DNA of 64,000 nt from Mycobacterium gordonae (GTDB lineage: Bacteria; Actinomycetota; Actinomycetes; Mycobacteriales; Mycobacteriaceae). The stretch spans positions 6,356,739-6,420,738 of the forward strand of contig NZ_CP070973.1 of the NCBI RefSeq assembly GCF_017086405.1, read 5' to 3'. Each line of letters starts with the position of its first letter. Positions within the stretch are counted from its first letter, which is position 1. Made by a program: the position numbers and the translations under genes. The notes below the pieces were generated by a model. It was not told the origin of the DNA, did no database searches, and saw only the letters and a program-made list of their open reading frames with translations. This document shows positions 26,128 through 34,405 of this stretch, one piece after another.

Positions 26128-27570
26128 CTAGCCGATGCGGCCGATTCCGGTGATATTGCCCTGCATGATCTTGCCGCCCATCAGGACCATGCACGCCGTC
26201 TGAATCGGGTCGCTGAGCAGAGTGGCCGACTTCGGTTGCTGGTGCATCAATCTCCCGGTGGTCGGGTCGATAACCGAGTAGGCGAAGATGTCGGCCGGCG
26301 TAGTCTGGTCGAGCCCGATCCGGGTGATGGTGTAGATCAGCCCGTCGCCGGTGGACAGGTGTGGCAGCGCGGCACTGCGAACCTTGCTCTCCCACACCGT
26401 GTGACAGCCAGGGCCCGGGCTGTCCATGTCCACTCGCGTCATCCCGCCGACGAACGGCGCCGTCGGCGGCACCGCCGGACCCGCACCCGGCGGGACCGCG
26501 GGATAGGGATAGCCGTAAGTGCTGGCGATGAACATCGAATTGCCCGCACCGATCGGTGAGTTCTCGCTGCCCGGTCCTCCCTGCGTCAGGACCGTCTGCT
26601 GGCATACGATATTGCCGGTGCCGGATTGGTAAACCACAGCGTGCACCTGCGGCTCGGCGTTGTCGACGATGGTCACGTAGTCGGCGCCGGTTGGGCCGAA
26701 ATACGTTGGGGTGGAACCGGTCCCCCAACTCAGCTGACCCGGTTTGCGGGCCGGCCCCCGGTCGTAGTTCTGGCTCCACAGGACCTGCGGATTACCGCCG
26801 CCGTTGAGGTTGATCTCGTAGACGGCGAACGTGGTGGCTACCGCGATGCGGTTGAGGGGTGACGCCGAGATGCTGTTGGCCACTTGCTGTCCGGCGGGCA
26901 GCTGCAGACTGGCAACGCCCCCAGCGGCTTTCGCGACCCCGACCACGCCGCCGGCGGTGGCGAACCAGACGTTGCCCTGATAGTCGGGGACCACGCCGAC
27001 CGAGCTGTCACCGGGGGGTATGACGCCGGACAGGTCCGTGGACTGGGTGACGACCAACTGCCAGCGACCCCGTTCGTCCCTGGTATGCGCGATGCGCAAC
27101 AGGTGGTTGACGCCGTCGATCAGCACCATCTGGTTGTTGTTGTCCAGGTAGGCGTAGACGCCGCCGAGCAGGCCGCCCTTGGTGATGTCCAGACTGGCCA
27201 GCGGAATTACCTGCGGCAGGATGCCGCCGGGATCAAGCAGATGCAGTACCGGAGCCTGTTGGGTGATCGTGGTGCACAGCGCTAGCACCAGACCGTCGGT
27301 GCCCTGGGTGATCGTCGGACATGCGGCCAGGAGCGGGAATGCGAAGATCGGCACCAGGCGCGCGCCGGGACCGGGGAGCGGTCCGGCATCGGCCGATCCA
27401 GCGTCGTTGTGCATCGAGGCCAGGCCGTTGGGCGCCAGGTACGGGTTCGGCGGCGCGAGCGGACCGTAGGCATCGGCCGCCCGGGCCGGCGTGAGGGCGG
27501 GGATCAGGGACACCGCGCATGCGGTCAGCACTGCCACCGGAATCGCCAGCAGCGCTGTGGGAAAACGCAC
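26128..27570 (-). CDS. Secreted protein of unknown function, possible beta-propeller
   Basis: About 480 residues with a clear Sec-type signal (LLAIPVAVLTACAVSLIPA, then ARAADAYGPL). The mature part shows recurring strand-turn units such as VVPDYQGNVWFATAGG, LLRIAHTRDERGRWQLVV and AVYEINLNGGGNPQVLWS, as in propeller folds. Four Cys suggest disulphides. No catalytic motif is seen. Start is GTG 27570 (TTG one codon upstream is an alternative) with GGGAGG before it. It sits with a papain-like lipoprotein on the same strand, both absent from the M. tuberculosis order as I recall it. Confidence 0.82.
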   Translation of the reverse strand: MRFPTALLAIPVAVLTACAVSLIPALTPARAADAYGPLAPPNPYLAPNGLASMHNDAGSADAGPLPGPGARLVPIFAFPLLAACPTITQGTDGLVLALCTTITQQAPVLHLLDPGGILPQVIPLASLDITKGGLLGGVYAYLDNNNQMVLIDGVNHLLRIAHTRDERGRWQLVVTQSTDLSGVIPPGDSSVGVVPDYQGNVWFATAGGVVGVAKAAGGVASLQLPAGQQVANSISASPLNRIAVATTFAVYEINLNGGGNPQVLWSQNYDRGPARKPGQLSWGTGSTPTYFGPTGADYVTIVDNAEPQVHAVVYQSGTGNIVCQQTVLTQGGPGSENSPIGAGNSMFIASTYGYPYPAVPPGAGPAVPPTAPFVGGMTRVDMDSPGPGCHTVWESKVRSAALPHLSTGDGLIYTITRIGLDQTTPADIFAYSVIDPTTGRLMHQQPKSATLLSDPIQTACMVLMGGKIMQGNITGIGRIG

Positions 27571-27671
27571 CAAGGTCGCCTCCCGTGAATTGAGTCACAT
27601 GGCATTCTGGCGGGCACGGAGAACGACACGGCAACGGTGCGTTAACGATTCGGCCGCACCGATTTGCGGCG

Positions 27672-28589
27672 TCAAGCCCGGTCCGGTATGTACACCCCGG
27701 TTCCCTGCGCCATCTTGGCCAAGGTTTCGTATGCCATCCACATGAATCCCTGCTCCCCCCAACGTTTTCCGAAGCTGTTCTGAATTCGCACCGCGCCGGC
27801 GCTCCTGTTGTCGTCGTACGCGGTGATGACCATGACGTGACCGGCTTTCTTGCCGGATGCGTTGATCAGCCACTGTCCGTTACCGACGTACGGCGACGGC
27901 GTGCCGCGGTAGTGCGGAAAGTCGCTGTAGAGGTTGACGCCGAAGGCCACCGGCAGACCTTTCACGATCACGCTGCGTAGGTTGTTCAGGCCCTCCGGTC
28001 CGGTGATCCGGATGAGTGTGTGCCCGGGGATCCGAAACATCGGATCCGGGTCGACGGTGCGTGAACCGTAGTCGGCCCAGTTGGCCTCACACGATGTGGT
28101 GGATCTGCGCCTGCCGACATTGGGTGCCGCAGCCAGCGAAGGCGTGCCGCCATTGGACTGTAACCAGTTGAGACACTTGACCATCTGGCCGCCCTTGCAG
28201 GTGTTCTCGGTGAGTTTGTTCGCCAACTGGTATCGGATGTAGGCATAGTCGGGACCGGCGCGGCGTGCGGGAGTGCTTGGCGCAGTGGCGCTTTTGCCGG
28301 CGGCGTAGAACGTCGCCAGGCCGTACACGGTGGCCCACACGAAACAGTTCGGCATGGTCTGTCTGCCCACCGGTGGTAGCCACTCCGTGTTGACCGAGGC
28401 CGCCGCGGGCAGCCGACCCGGGCGCTCGGGCGTCTCGGGCGCTCCCGGCTCCGAGACGTCGGAGTCGTAACCGTAGGAGGTCAGCTCGTAGGGCTCTTCG
28501 TCCTGGGCGCCGCAGGCCGGCAGCAGCGCGCCGAGGGTACCGGCGGCGGTGAGCGCGAGCATCTGGCGTCGGCCGATCCGGAGCTGCAT
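27672..28589 (-). CDS. Papain-like (C1A) cysteine peptidase lipoprotein
   Basis: A 305-residue exported lipoprotein. The signal has a twin Arg and a lipobox (RIGRRQMLALTAAGTLGA followed by LLPAC), so Cys is lipidated and the protein is anchored outside. The mature domain keeps the papain triad. Nucleophile Cys is in QTMPNCFVWATVYG, with the preceding Gln; the His is in AGHVMVITAYDD; the Asn is in IQNSFGKRWGEQGFMWM. Extra Cys may form disulphides. Papain-fold proteases are rare in mycobacteria. The chosen ATG removes 14 unlikely N-terminal residues. Divergent from the HIT gene (41-base gap). Target unknown; cell-wall or host proteins are possible. Confidence 0.85.
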   Translation of the reverse strand: MQLRIGRRQMLALTAAGTLGALLPACGAQDEEPYELTSYGYDSDVSEPGAPETPERPGRLPAAASVNTEWLPPVGRQTMPNCFVWATVYGLATFYAAGKSATAPSTPARRAGPDYAYIRYQLANKLTENTCKGGQMVKCLNWLQSNGGTPSLAAAPNVGRRRSTTSCEANWADYGSRTVDPDPMFRIPGHTLIRITGPEGLNNLRSVIVKGLPVAFGVNLYSDFPHYRGTPSPYVGNGQWLINASGKKAGHVMVITAYDDNRSAGAVRIQNSFGKRWGEQGFMWMAYETLAKMAQGTGVYIPDRA

Positions 28590-28630
28590 GCGGATGACCC
28601 TATTGGGCAGGGCGCACATATGCTGAGGCA

Positions 28631-29035
28631 ATGGCGTCGATCTTCACCAAGATCATCAACCGCGAACTCCCCGGCCGCTTCGTCTACGAGGACGACGACG
28701 TCGTCGCGTTCCTGACGATCGAGCCGATGACGCAAGGCCACACCCTGGTGGTGCCACGGGCCGAGATCGATCAGTGGCAGGACATCGACCCGCCGGTATT
28801 CGCCCGTGTCATGCAAGTGAGCCAGCTGATCGGCAAGGCCGTGACCAAGGCGTTCTCGGCGGACCGCGCCGGCGTGATCATCGCCGGCTTGGAGGTGCCG
28901 CACCTGCACGTCCACGTCTTTCCGGCCCGCAACCTCAGCGACTTCGGCTTCGCACACGTCGACCGCAACCCGTCACCGGAGTCGCTGGACGAGGCCCAGG
29001 CCAAGATCAAGGCGGCGCTGGCCGAGTTGTTGTAG
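28631..29035 (+). CDS. HIT-family nucleotide hydrolase/transferase (Rv0759c-like)
   Basis: A 134-residue histidine-triad protein: HLHVHVFPARN is the His-x-His-x-His signature near residue 98. The opening IFTKIINRELPGRFVYEDDDVVAFL is typical of HinT-like enzymes that hydrolyse AMP-linked compounds. Converges on phoR with a 55-base gap. Function in mycobacteria is not well defined. Confidence 0.94.
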   Translation: MASIFTKIINRELPGRFVYEDDDVVAFLTIEPMTQGHTLVVPRAEIDQWQDIDPPVFARVMQVSQLIGKAVTKAFSADRAGVIIAGLEVPHLHVHVFPARNLSDFGFAHVDRNPSPESLDEAQAKIKAALAELL

Positions 29036-29090
29036 GGACGCTTTGCGCCGAACCTGCATCAGGGCTCGAGGTGCCGCGTGTCGTCTACCC

Positions 29091-30569
29091 TCAGCGCAGG
29101 CTCGATGCGTCTGGGGCAGGCTCAACAAGTCCGGGCAGGCTCGACGGGGTGACCACGTCACTCACCCGGGGCAGTGCGACCCGGAAGCAGCAGCCCTCCC
29201 CCGGCGCAGTGGTCACCGTGACGGTGCCGCCGTGTGCCTTGACCAGCGAGTCGACGATCGACAACCCGAGCCCGGTGCCGCCGCTGGCCCGCGCGCGGGA
29301 CGAATCGGTGCGGTAGAAGCGCTCGAAGATCCGGTCCGCGTCCTCCTGGCTCATGCCTGGTCCCTTGTCGGCGATCTCGAGCAAGGCGTCGTCGGCGTCG
29401 GTGCCGACCCGGATGGTGACGTCAGCGGTCACCGGTGTGTGCTGGATCGCGTTCGCGACGAGGTTGCCCAGCACCTGACGCAGACGCGCTTCGTCGCCCA
29501 ACACCTCCGGGGTGCCGGGCCCGTCGAAGACCTCCATGGTGATGGTGCGCTGGGGATCGATCGCGCGCCCGTCGTGCACGGCGTCGCTGGCCAGCGCCAG
29601 CAGGTCCACCCGGTGCTGTTCCAGCGGCCGCTGCACATCAAGGCGGGCCAGCAGCAAGAGGTCGTCGACCAACAACCCCATCCGGCTGGCTTCGCTTTCG
29701 ATCCGCGACAGCAGCATCGAGACGTCCCGGGCGGCGCCCTGCCGGTACAACTCGGCGAAGCCGCGGATCGTCGTCAACGGCGTGCGAAGTTCGTGGCTGG
29801 CGTCGGTGATGAACCGTCGCATCCGTTCCTCTGAATCGCGAGCGGTTTCGGCCGACGATTCCGAGGCGGCCACCGCCTGTTGAATCTGGGACAGCATTCC
29901 GTTGAGCGCCAAGGAAAGTCGACCCACTTCCGTGCGCGGGTCGCGTTCGGTGACGCGACGGTCCAACTGGCCCGCGGCGATCGCGGCCGCCGTCTGCTCG
30001 ACTTCGGTCAACGGCCGCAGGCTGCGATACACCACCACGAAGCTGGCGATGCCGACCACAACCAGCACCGCGGTCCCGATACCGGCCTGCAACCAGACCA
30101 GCGACCGGACCGTGTGGTCGACATCGGACAGGTCGATGGCCACCGTCGTGATCCCGCCCTGGGGTCCGCGGACCGTCACCGCGCGCCACCGGATGTCCGA
30201 GTCGCTGACCGAAGGCAGCGTTGTCGGGTTGGGGCCGACATCGTTGTTGGCGGGCAGCGCAGGCTCGGCGTTGCGGTCATTGATCGCGGTCATGGGGCGA
30301 CCGTCGGGGCTGATCGCCCGCACGTAGAACTTCGACGGCGGCCGCGCCGGATCGAAGCCCTGCCCGTTGGACGTGGTGTGCTTCCACGGGGCCTGCGCCC
30401 AGGTGCGGGTGGCGTCCATCAGGGTCGAGTCGATACGGCTGACCAAGCTGTGGCGCAGGATAGAGGTCACCGCCACCCCCGAGCCCAGCAGCCCGCATAG
30501 GACCAGCACTAATGTCGCTGCGACCAGACTCACCCGCAGGGGCACGCCACGGCGGTAGCGGCCGGTCAT
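29091..30569 (-). CDS. phoR: PhoR sensor histidine kinase
   Basis: A 492-residue membrane kinase. TM1 is near residues 12-33 (VSLVAATLVLVLCGLLGSG), then an extracellular sensor domain. TM2 (GTAVLVVVGIASFVVVYRSL) leads into a HAMP domain. The H-box FITDASHELRTPLTTI has the phospho-His, and the N-box, GTGLGLSIVDS and G boxes of the ATPase domain follow. It phosphorylates PhoP; in M. tuberculosis the pair responds to acidic pH and controls complex lipids and ESX-1-linked genes. The ATG is one base after the phoP stop. Longer upstream reading is inside phoP and rejected. Confidence 0.96.
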   Translation of the reverse strand: MTGRYRRGVPLRVSLVAATLVLVLCGLLGSGVAVTSILRHSLVSRIDSTLMDATRTWAQAPWKHTTSNGQGFDPARPPSKFYVRAISPDGRPMTAINDRNAEPALPANNDVGPNPTTLPSVSDSDIRWRAVTVRGPQGGITTVAIDLSDVDHTVRSLVWLQAGIGTAVLVVVGIASFVVVYRSLRPLTEVEQTAAAIAAGQLDRRVTERDPRTEVGRLSLALNGMLSQIQQAVAASESSAETARDSEERMRRFITDASHELRTPLTTIRGFAELYRQGAARDVSMLLSRIESEASRMGLLVDDLLLLARLDVQRPLEQHRVDLLALASDAVHDGRAIDPQRTITMEVFDGPGTPEVLGDEARLRQVLGNLVANAIQHTPVTADVTIRVGTDADDALLEIADKGPGMSQEDADRIFERFYRTDSSRARASGGTGLGLSIVDSLVKAHGGTVTVTTAPGEGCCFRVALPRVSDVVTPSSLPGLVEPAPDASSLR

Positions 30570-30570
30570 C

Positions 30571-31299
30571 TCAACGTGGTTCGCGCAGTACGTAGCCCAC
30601 CCCTCGCAGGGTATGCAGCAGGCGCTTCTCCCCGGTGTCGATCTTGCGGCGCAGATACGACACATAGGACTCCACGACGTTGACGTCACCCCCGAAGTCG
30701 TAGCGCCAGACGTGGTCGAGGATCTTCGGCTTACTCAGCACGGTGCCGGCGTTGATCACGAAGTAACGCAACAGCGTGAACTCGGTGGGCGACAGGGAGA
30801 CCGGTTCGCCGGCCTTCCACACTTCGTGCGTCTCCTCGTCGAGTTCGATGTCGGCGAACGACAGCCGGGCATTGCGCGGTTCGTTGCTGGTGCCCTTACC
30901 GGCGCGACGCAGAATGACCCGCAACCGGGCTACCACCTCTTCCAGGCTGAACGGCTTCGTCACGTAGTCATCGCCACCGAGGGTCAGACCGGCGATCTTG
31001 TCCTGCAACGAGTCGCGGGCCGTCAAGAACAGGGCCGGGGCGTCGATGCCGTCGGCGCGCAACCGGCGCAGTACTCCGAACCCGTCCATTCCGGGCATCA
31101 TCACGTCGAGGATGACCGCGTCCGGCTTGGATTCACGGGCCCGGTCGAGGGCCTGGGCCCCGTTGGTCGCGGTGATGACTTCGAAGCCCTGGAACTTCAG
31201 GCTCACCGACAGCAGCTCGACGATGTTGGCCTCGTCGTCGACGACGAGGATGCGAGCCTCCGGTTTGGTGTTCTCGCCGCCGGGATGTCCCAGTGTCAC
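30571..31299 (-). CDS. phoP: PhoP response regulator
   Basis: A 242-residue OmpR/PhoB-type regulator. The receiver has the acidic pair VDDEAN, phospho-acceptor Asp in VILDVMMPGMDG, and Lys in YVTKPFSLEE. The winged-helix domain has SLSPTEFTLLRYF and the recognition helix NVVESYVSYLRRKID. Nearly identical to M. tuberculosis PhoP apart from the N-terminus. The GTG at 31299 is used; the frame upstream to 32157 is only antisense to the next gene. Forms an operon with phoR. Confidence 0.97.
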   Translation of the reverse strand: MTLGHPGGENTKPEARILVVDDEANIVELLSVSLKFQGFEVITATNGAQALDRARESKPDAVILDVMMPGMDGFGVLRRLRADGIDAPALFLTARDSLQDKIAGLTLGGDDYVTKPFSLEEVVARLRVILRRAGKGTSNEPRNARLSFADIELDEETHEVWKAGEPVSLSPTEFTLLRYFVINAGTVLSKPKILDHVWRYDFGGDVNVVESYVSYLRRKIDTGEKRLLHTLRGVGYVLREPR

Positions 31300-31453
31300 G
31301 TCAATCTCCCGAAGTTGAGTATTAGCTTCAGAGTCATTGAAAACTTCCTGAAAGGTCGGTGCAAACAATCTGCTAGCAGTCTGCCAGGAGTCGCGGAGTG
31401 AATCGGGAACCGCGCGGTGTTGGCCGGGCACAAGCCGCGAATAGACTCGGAGA

Positions 31454-32176
31454 ATGAACCTCGTCAAAGCCCTCATGGGTGTTGCGACCGCTCCTGCGCG
31501 CGCCGGGTTGGCCGCCGCGGAAGCAAGCCTGAATATCGCCGGCGCGGGGGTGGGTCTGGCAAAGCAGGCGTTGGGCGATACCAGCGGGCCGAGTGGATCG
31601 AACGCGATGGCCAACATGCTCGGCATCGACGACGCGCTGGCGCGGGCCAATCGGCTGGCGCGCCTGCTCGACGACGACATGCCCCTGGGACGGGCGGTGG
31701 CCCCCAACGGTCCGATGGACCGGATGCTGCGCCCGGGCGGGGTGGTCGATCTGCTGACCGCCGAGGGTGGGCTTGTCGACCGGCTGACCGCAGAAGGTGG
31801 CGGCCTGCAGCGCGCCCTGCAGCCTGGCGGCCTGGCCGACCAGCTGCTGGGGGCCGACGGCATGATCGAGCGAATGCTGGCCGAGGACGGTTTGGCCGAC
31901 AAGCTGCTCTCCGAGGGCGGCCTGGTGGACAAGCTGACAGCCAAAAACGGGCCGCTGGAACAGCTAGCCGATGTCGCCGACACCCTGGCCCGGCTGGCGC
32001 CCGGGATGGAGGCCCTGGAACCCGCGATCGCCACCCTGCAGGATGCGGTCATCTCGCTGACCATGGTGGTCAACCCGTTGAGCACCATCGCCGACCGCAT
32101 CCCGTTGCCGGGGCGGCGGCCCCGTTCGTCGTCGCGACCGGTGCGCTCGCAACGCATCGTCGAGGGCGAGCCGTGA
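31454..32176 (+). CDS. Conserved mycobacterial protein with internal degenerate repeats, Rv0756c-like
   Basis: A 240-residue protein of unknown function, divergent from phoP (154-base gap). Its middle third (about residues 95-180) is a run of near-repeats of about 10-20 residues built on GGLVDRLTAEGG-like units (GLADQLLGADG, GLADKLLSEGG, GLVDKLTAKNG), likely amphipathic helices. The N-terminus may associate with membrane (LVKALMGVATAPARAGLAAAE). The C-terminus ends in a basic Arg/Ser tail. Position equals Rv0756c. The shared promoter region makes PhoP control conceivable. Confidence 0.85.
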   Translation: MNLVKALMGVATAPARAGLAAAEASLNIAGAGVGLAKQALGDTSGPSGSNAMANMLGIDDALARANRLARLLDDDMPLGRAVAPNGPMDRMLRPGGVVDLLTAEGGLVDRLTAEGGGLQRALQPGGLADQLLGADGMIERMLAEDGLADKLLSEGGLVDKLTAKNGPLEQLADVADTLARLAPGMEALEPAIATLQDAVISLTMVVNPLSTIADRIPLPGRRPRSSSRPVRSQRIVEGEP

Positions 32177-32203
32177 CCAGTTAGGCTGGCACCGGTTTTA
32201 CCG

Positions 32204-32275
32204 GCCTCCTTAGCTCAGTGGTAGAGCACTCGCCTTGTAAGCGAGCGGTCGTCAGTTCAATCCTGACAGGGGGCT
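32204..32275 (+). tRNA. tRNA-Thr (anticodon TGT)
   Basis: Full cloverleaf: acceptor GCCTCCT pairs with AGGGGGC (one G-T), D arm AGCTCAGTGGTAGAGC, anticodon stem CTCGC/GCGAG around CTTGTAA, T stem GTCAG/CTGAC around TTCAATC. CCA is not encoded. It marks the start of the accessory block; the sequence straight after the 3' end is a tandem repeat containing the acceptor-end bases. Confidence 0.96.
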
Positions 32276-32359
32276 CTGAACAGGGCTCTGAACAGGGGCT
32301 CTGAACAGGGGCTCTGAACAGGGGCTCTGAACAGGGGCGTTGAAGAGGGGGCGCTGAAA
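32269..32359 (+). repeat. 13-bp tandem repeat growing out of the tRNA 3' end
   Basis: Seven head-to-tail units of about 13 bases, consensus GGGGCTCTGAACA (first five units 12-14 bases and near perfect, last two degenerate). The first unit begins inside the tRNA acceptor strand. Confidence 0.95.
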
Positions 32360-32370
32360 CCGCTCAGCGC
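32351..32370 (+). terminator. Hairpin after tRNA-Thr (GCGCTGA / TCAGCGC)
   Basis: A perfect 7-bp stem with a six-base loop, overlapping the last repeat unit. It lacks a T run, as do many mycobacterial terminators, so its role in ending the tRNA transcript is only plausible. Confidence 0.45.
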
Positions 32371-32527
32371 TCCTGAATCCGTGCGGCCGGCCGTCGCCAG
32401 GGAGGACCTCGCTGCTCGGGATGACCGCTCCCCGAGGGAAAGTCCTCGGATCCGCGCAGCCAGCCTAGGCGGTCCCATCAGGCGGCGGAGTCGGACTCTT
32501 TGCGGGGCGTGTTTGGCTTGCCGCAAC

Positions 32528-33529
32528 TCAGTCGTCAGCGATCGGCGGGGAACTGAGCGCCGGGACGGTGGCTTCGCGGCGCACCACCGACCGCGCGGCT
32601 ACCGCGAACATCTCGAGCTTGTCGATGACGGTTTGCCCCTCCGGCTTGTGCCCCCAGATGCTGATGCCCCGGTGGGTTGTGGGCTTCCAGACGGACTCAT
32701 CGACGACGATGGGGTTCCAGCCGACCTCCCACTCGAATCCAGAGGGGGTCAACGCGTAGTAGGACAGTTCCTTGTCGTTCGTGTGCTGCCCGACCGACAG
32801 CGCCATGTCAAATCCCAACGCCTTGACGCGCTGATAGGACGTCACCATGTCGTCAAGCGTGGCCACCTGGACGTTCACGTGTTGCACGCGCGTGCGAATC
32901 GGGTTGACCGGCAACATGTTCACCGAGGCAATCGCCACCGAGTGGTGCCGTTCGTTGACCCGCAGAAAGCGGATTTTCAGCTTCAGCCCGTTGATCGTCT
33001 CGTCGATGTAGTCCGACAGGCGCGCATTGAACACCTGGTTGTAATAGCCGCGCATCTCATGCGGCTTCTTGGTGGCGATCGCCACGTGGCCGAGTCCGCC
33101 CGCGCCGGTGACGAACCCGCTGCCCGGTATGTCCAGCCCGAGCGGGGCGGTGCGGGCGGTGGTGTACACCTCCTGGGTGAGGCCGTTCGGTCCGGGGAAC
33201 CGCAGGAAACGTTCGACGCCGCGGAGTTTGGCGTCGTCGTCGGAGCCCTCGACAGCAGGCACACCGTGGTCGGTGACCCTGCGGCACACCTCATCGAAAG
33301 TGGCGTGGTCGTCGAGATGCCAGCCCAGGGCGACGACGTCCTCCGCCGGCCCTCGTCGCACCAGGAAGCGACATTCGTTGGCGTCCAGCCGAAACCGCAT
33401 CGTGTCGGGCAGCATCTCGTCGAGGTGCATACCGATCGCGTCACGGCCGAAGCGCTTCCAATCGGCGAACTTGTTGGTTTCGATCACGACATAGCCCAGG
33501 TGGACGTTGCCGAAGACATCAGTAGTCAT
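32528..33529 (-). CDS. Type I extradiol (catechol meta-cleavage) dioxygenase
   Basis: A 333-residue two-domain vicinal-oxygen-chelate dioxygenase of the BphC/HsaC kind. In the C-terminal domain the Fe(II) ligands are visible: His in GLGHVAIATKK, His in RVQHVNVQV, and Glu in EWEVGW. The active-site His and Tyr blocks (ERHHSVAI; LSYYALTPSGFEWEVGW) are also kept. It opens the ring of a catechol next to the hydroxyls. Third gene of the minus-strand unit monooxygenase, hydrolase, dioxygenase. Distinct from the sterol-ring enzyme HsaC, whose locus is elsewhere in mycobacteria; the real catechol is unknown. Confidence 0.92.
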   Translation of the reverse strand: MTTDVFGNVHLGYVVIETNKFADWKRFGRDAIGMHLDEMLPDTMRFRLDANECRFLVRRGPAEDVVALGWHLDDHATFDEVCRRVTDHGVPAVEGSDDDAKLRGVERFLRFPGPNGLTQEVYTTARTAPLGLDIPGSGFVTGAGGLGHVAIATKKPHEMRGYYNQVFNARLSDYIDETINGLKLKIRFLRVNERHHSVAIASVNMLPVNPIRTRVQHVNVQVATLDDMVTSYQRVKALGFDMALSVGQHTNDKELSYYALTPSGFEWEVGWNPIVVDESVWKPTTHRGISIWGHKPEGQTVIDKLEMFAVAARSVVRREATVPALSSPPIADD

Positions 33530-33548
33530 GAGATTTCCTTGTCAACGA

Positions 33549-34394
33549 TCAGGCTGTCAGGAACGCGGTGGTGACGGCGTTGAAGAAGTCGGCGCGTTCC
33601 CACTGAACCCAGTGGCCGGTGTTCGCCGTAACGAGCACGTCGGCGTTGGGCAACCGCTCGCCCAGCATCGTCGCGCCGCTGGGCTTGTTGACCTTGTCGT
33701 CGCGGCCCCAGATGACCAGCGTCGGCGTTGCCAGGCGGTTGAGCCGTCGGTCGCGGGTGAAATCCATCCGCCAGAGCGCGCCGAGCCCCGCCGGGCGTTG
33801 CAGGGGCGGGTTTGCGACGACCTCGGGCTCGATGGACGACCGGTAGCGCGACTCGATCAGGTCCTCCGGCACAGCGTCGCCGTCGTAGACCAGATAGGAG
33901 CGGATGAAGGTCCGCAGTTTTTCGGGGCTGGGACCGTCACCGCCGTAGTAAGACAGCAGGCTCTTCAGGCCCGCGGTCGGCAGCCCGCGCGTAGTGCCCA
34001 CACCGCCCGGCCCCATCAGCACCAGTTTGTCGACCCGGTGCGGACCGTCCAGCGCGAGGCGCAACGCGCAGGCACCGCCGAAGGAGTTGCCGACCAGATG
34101 CGCGTGCTGGATGCCGAGCTGGTCGAGCATGCCGCGGATGTGACCGGCCAGGTATCCGAACGGGTCGTTGCGGTCCACGCCCTTAGATGAGCGGCCGTAG
34201 CCGGGCAGGTCGGGGACGATCACCCGGAAGTTCTCGGCCAGGTGCTCAATGTTGCGCGAGAAGTTCGACACGCCCGACGCGCCCGGTCCACCGCCGTGCA
34301 GCAGGACCACCGGCGCACCGTCTCCCCGCTCGACGAGAAAGATGTCTTTGCCGTGGACGCGCACGGTGCGCTCGGTCATGGTGTTGCTGGTCAT
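33549..34394 (-). CDS. Meta-cleavage product C-C hydrolase (HsaD/BphD/MhpC type)
   Basis: A 281-residue alpha/beta hydrolase that would cleave the ring-fission product to a 2-hydroxypentadienoate and an acid. HGGGPGASGVSNF forms the oxyanion loop; nucleophile Ser is in VGNSFGGACAL, Asp in WGRDDKVN, His in NTGHWVQWE. The ATG at 34394 has GAGGG upstream; an alternative GTG at 34409 overlaps the monooxygenase stop (GTGA). It lies between the hydroxylase and the dioxygenase, with a 19-base gap to the latter. Confidence 0.93.
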   Translation of the reverse strand: MTSNTMTERTVRVHGKDIFLVERGDGAPVVLLHGGGPGASGVSNFSRNIEHLAENFRVIVPDLPGYGRSSKGVDRNDPFGYLAGHIRGMLDQLGIQHAHLVGNSFGGACALRLALDGPHRVDKLVLMGPGGVGTTRGLPTAGLKSLLSYYGGDGPSPEKLRTFIRSYLVYDGDAVPEDLIESRYRSSIEPEVVANPPLQRPAGLGALWRMDFTRDRRLNRLATPTLVIWGRDDKVNKPSGATMLGERLPNADVLVTANTGHWVQWERADFFNAVTTAFLTA

Positions 34395-34405
34395 CGAATC
34401 CGCCC

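Noticed and set aside
31300..31453. PhoP-box direct repeats upstream of phoP
   Set aside because: Some CTTCAG/TTGAAA-like pieces are present but no clear TCACAGC-type direct repeat could be read with confidence.
30571..32157. 528-codon version of phoP
   Set aside because: The first 286 codons are antisense to the Rv0756c-like gene; true PhoP starts at the GTG near 31299.
32269..32359. CRISPR-like array
   Set aside because: Units abut with no spacers and are only 13 bases; a minisatellite.
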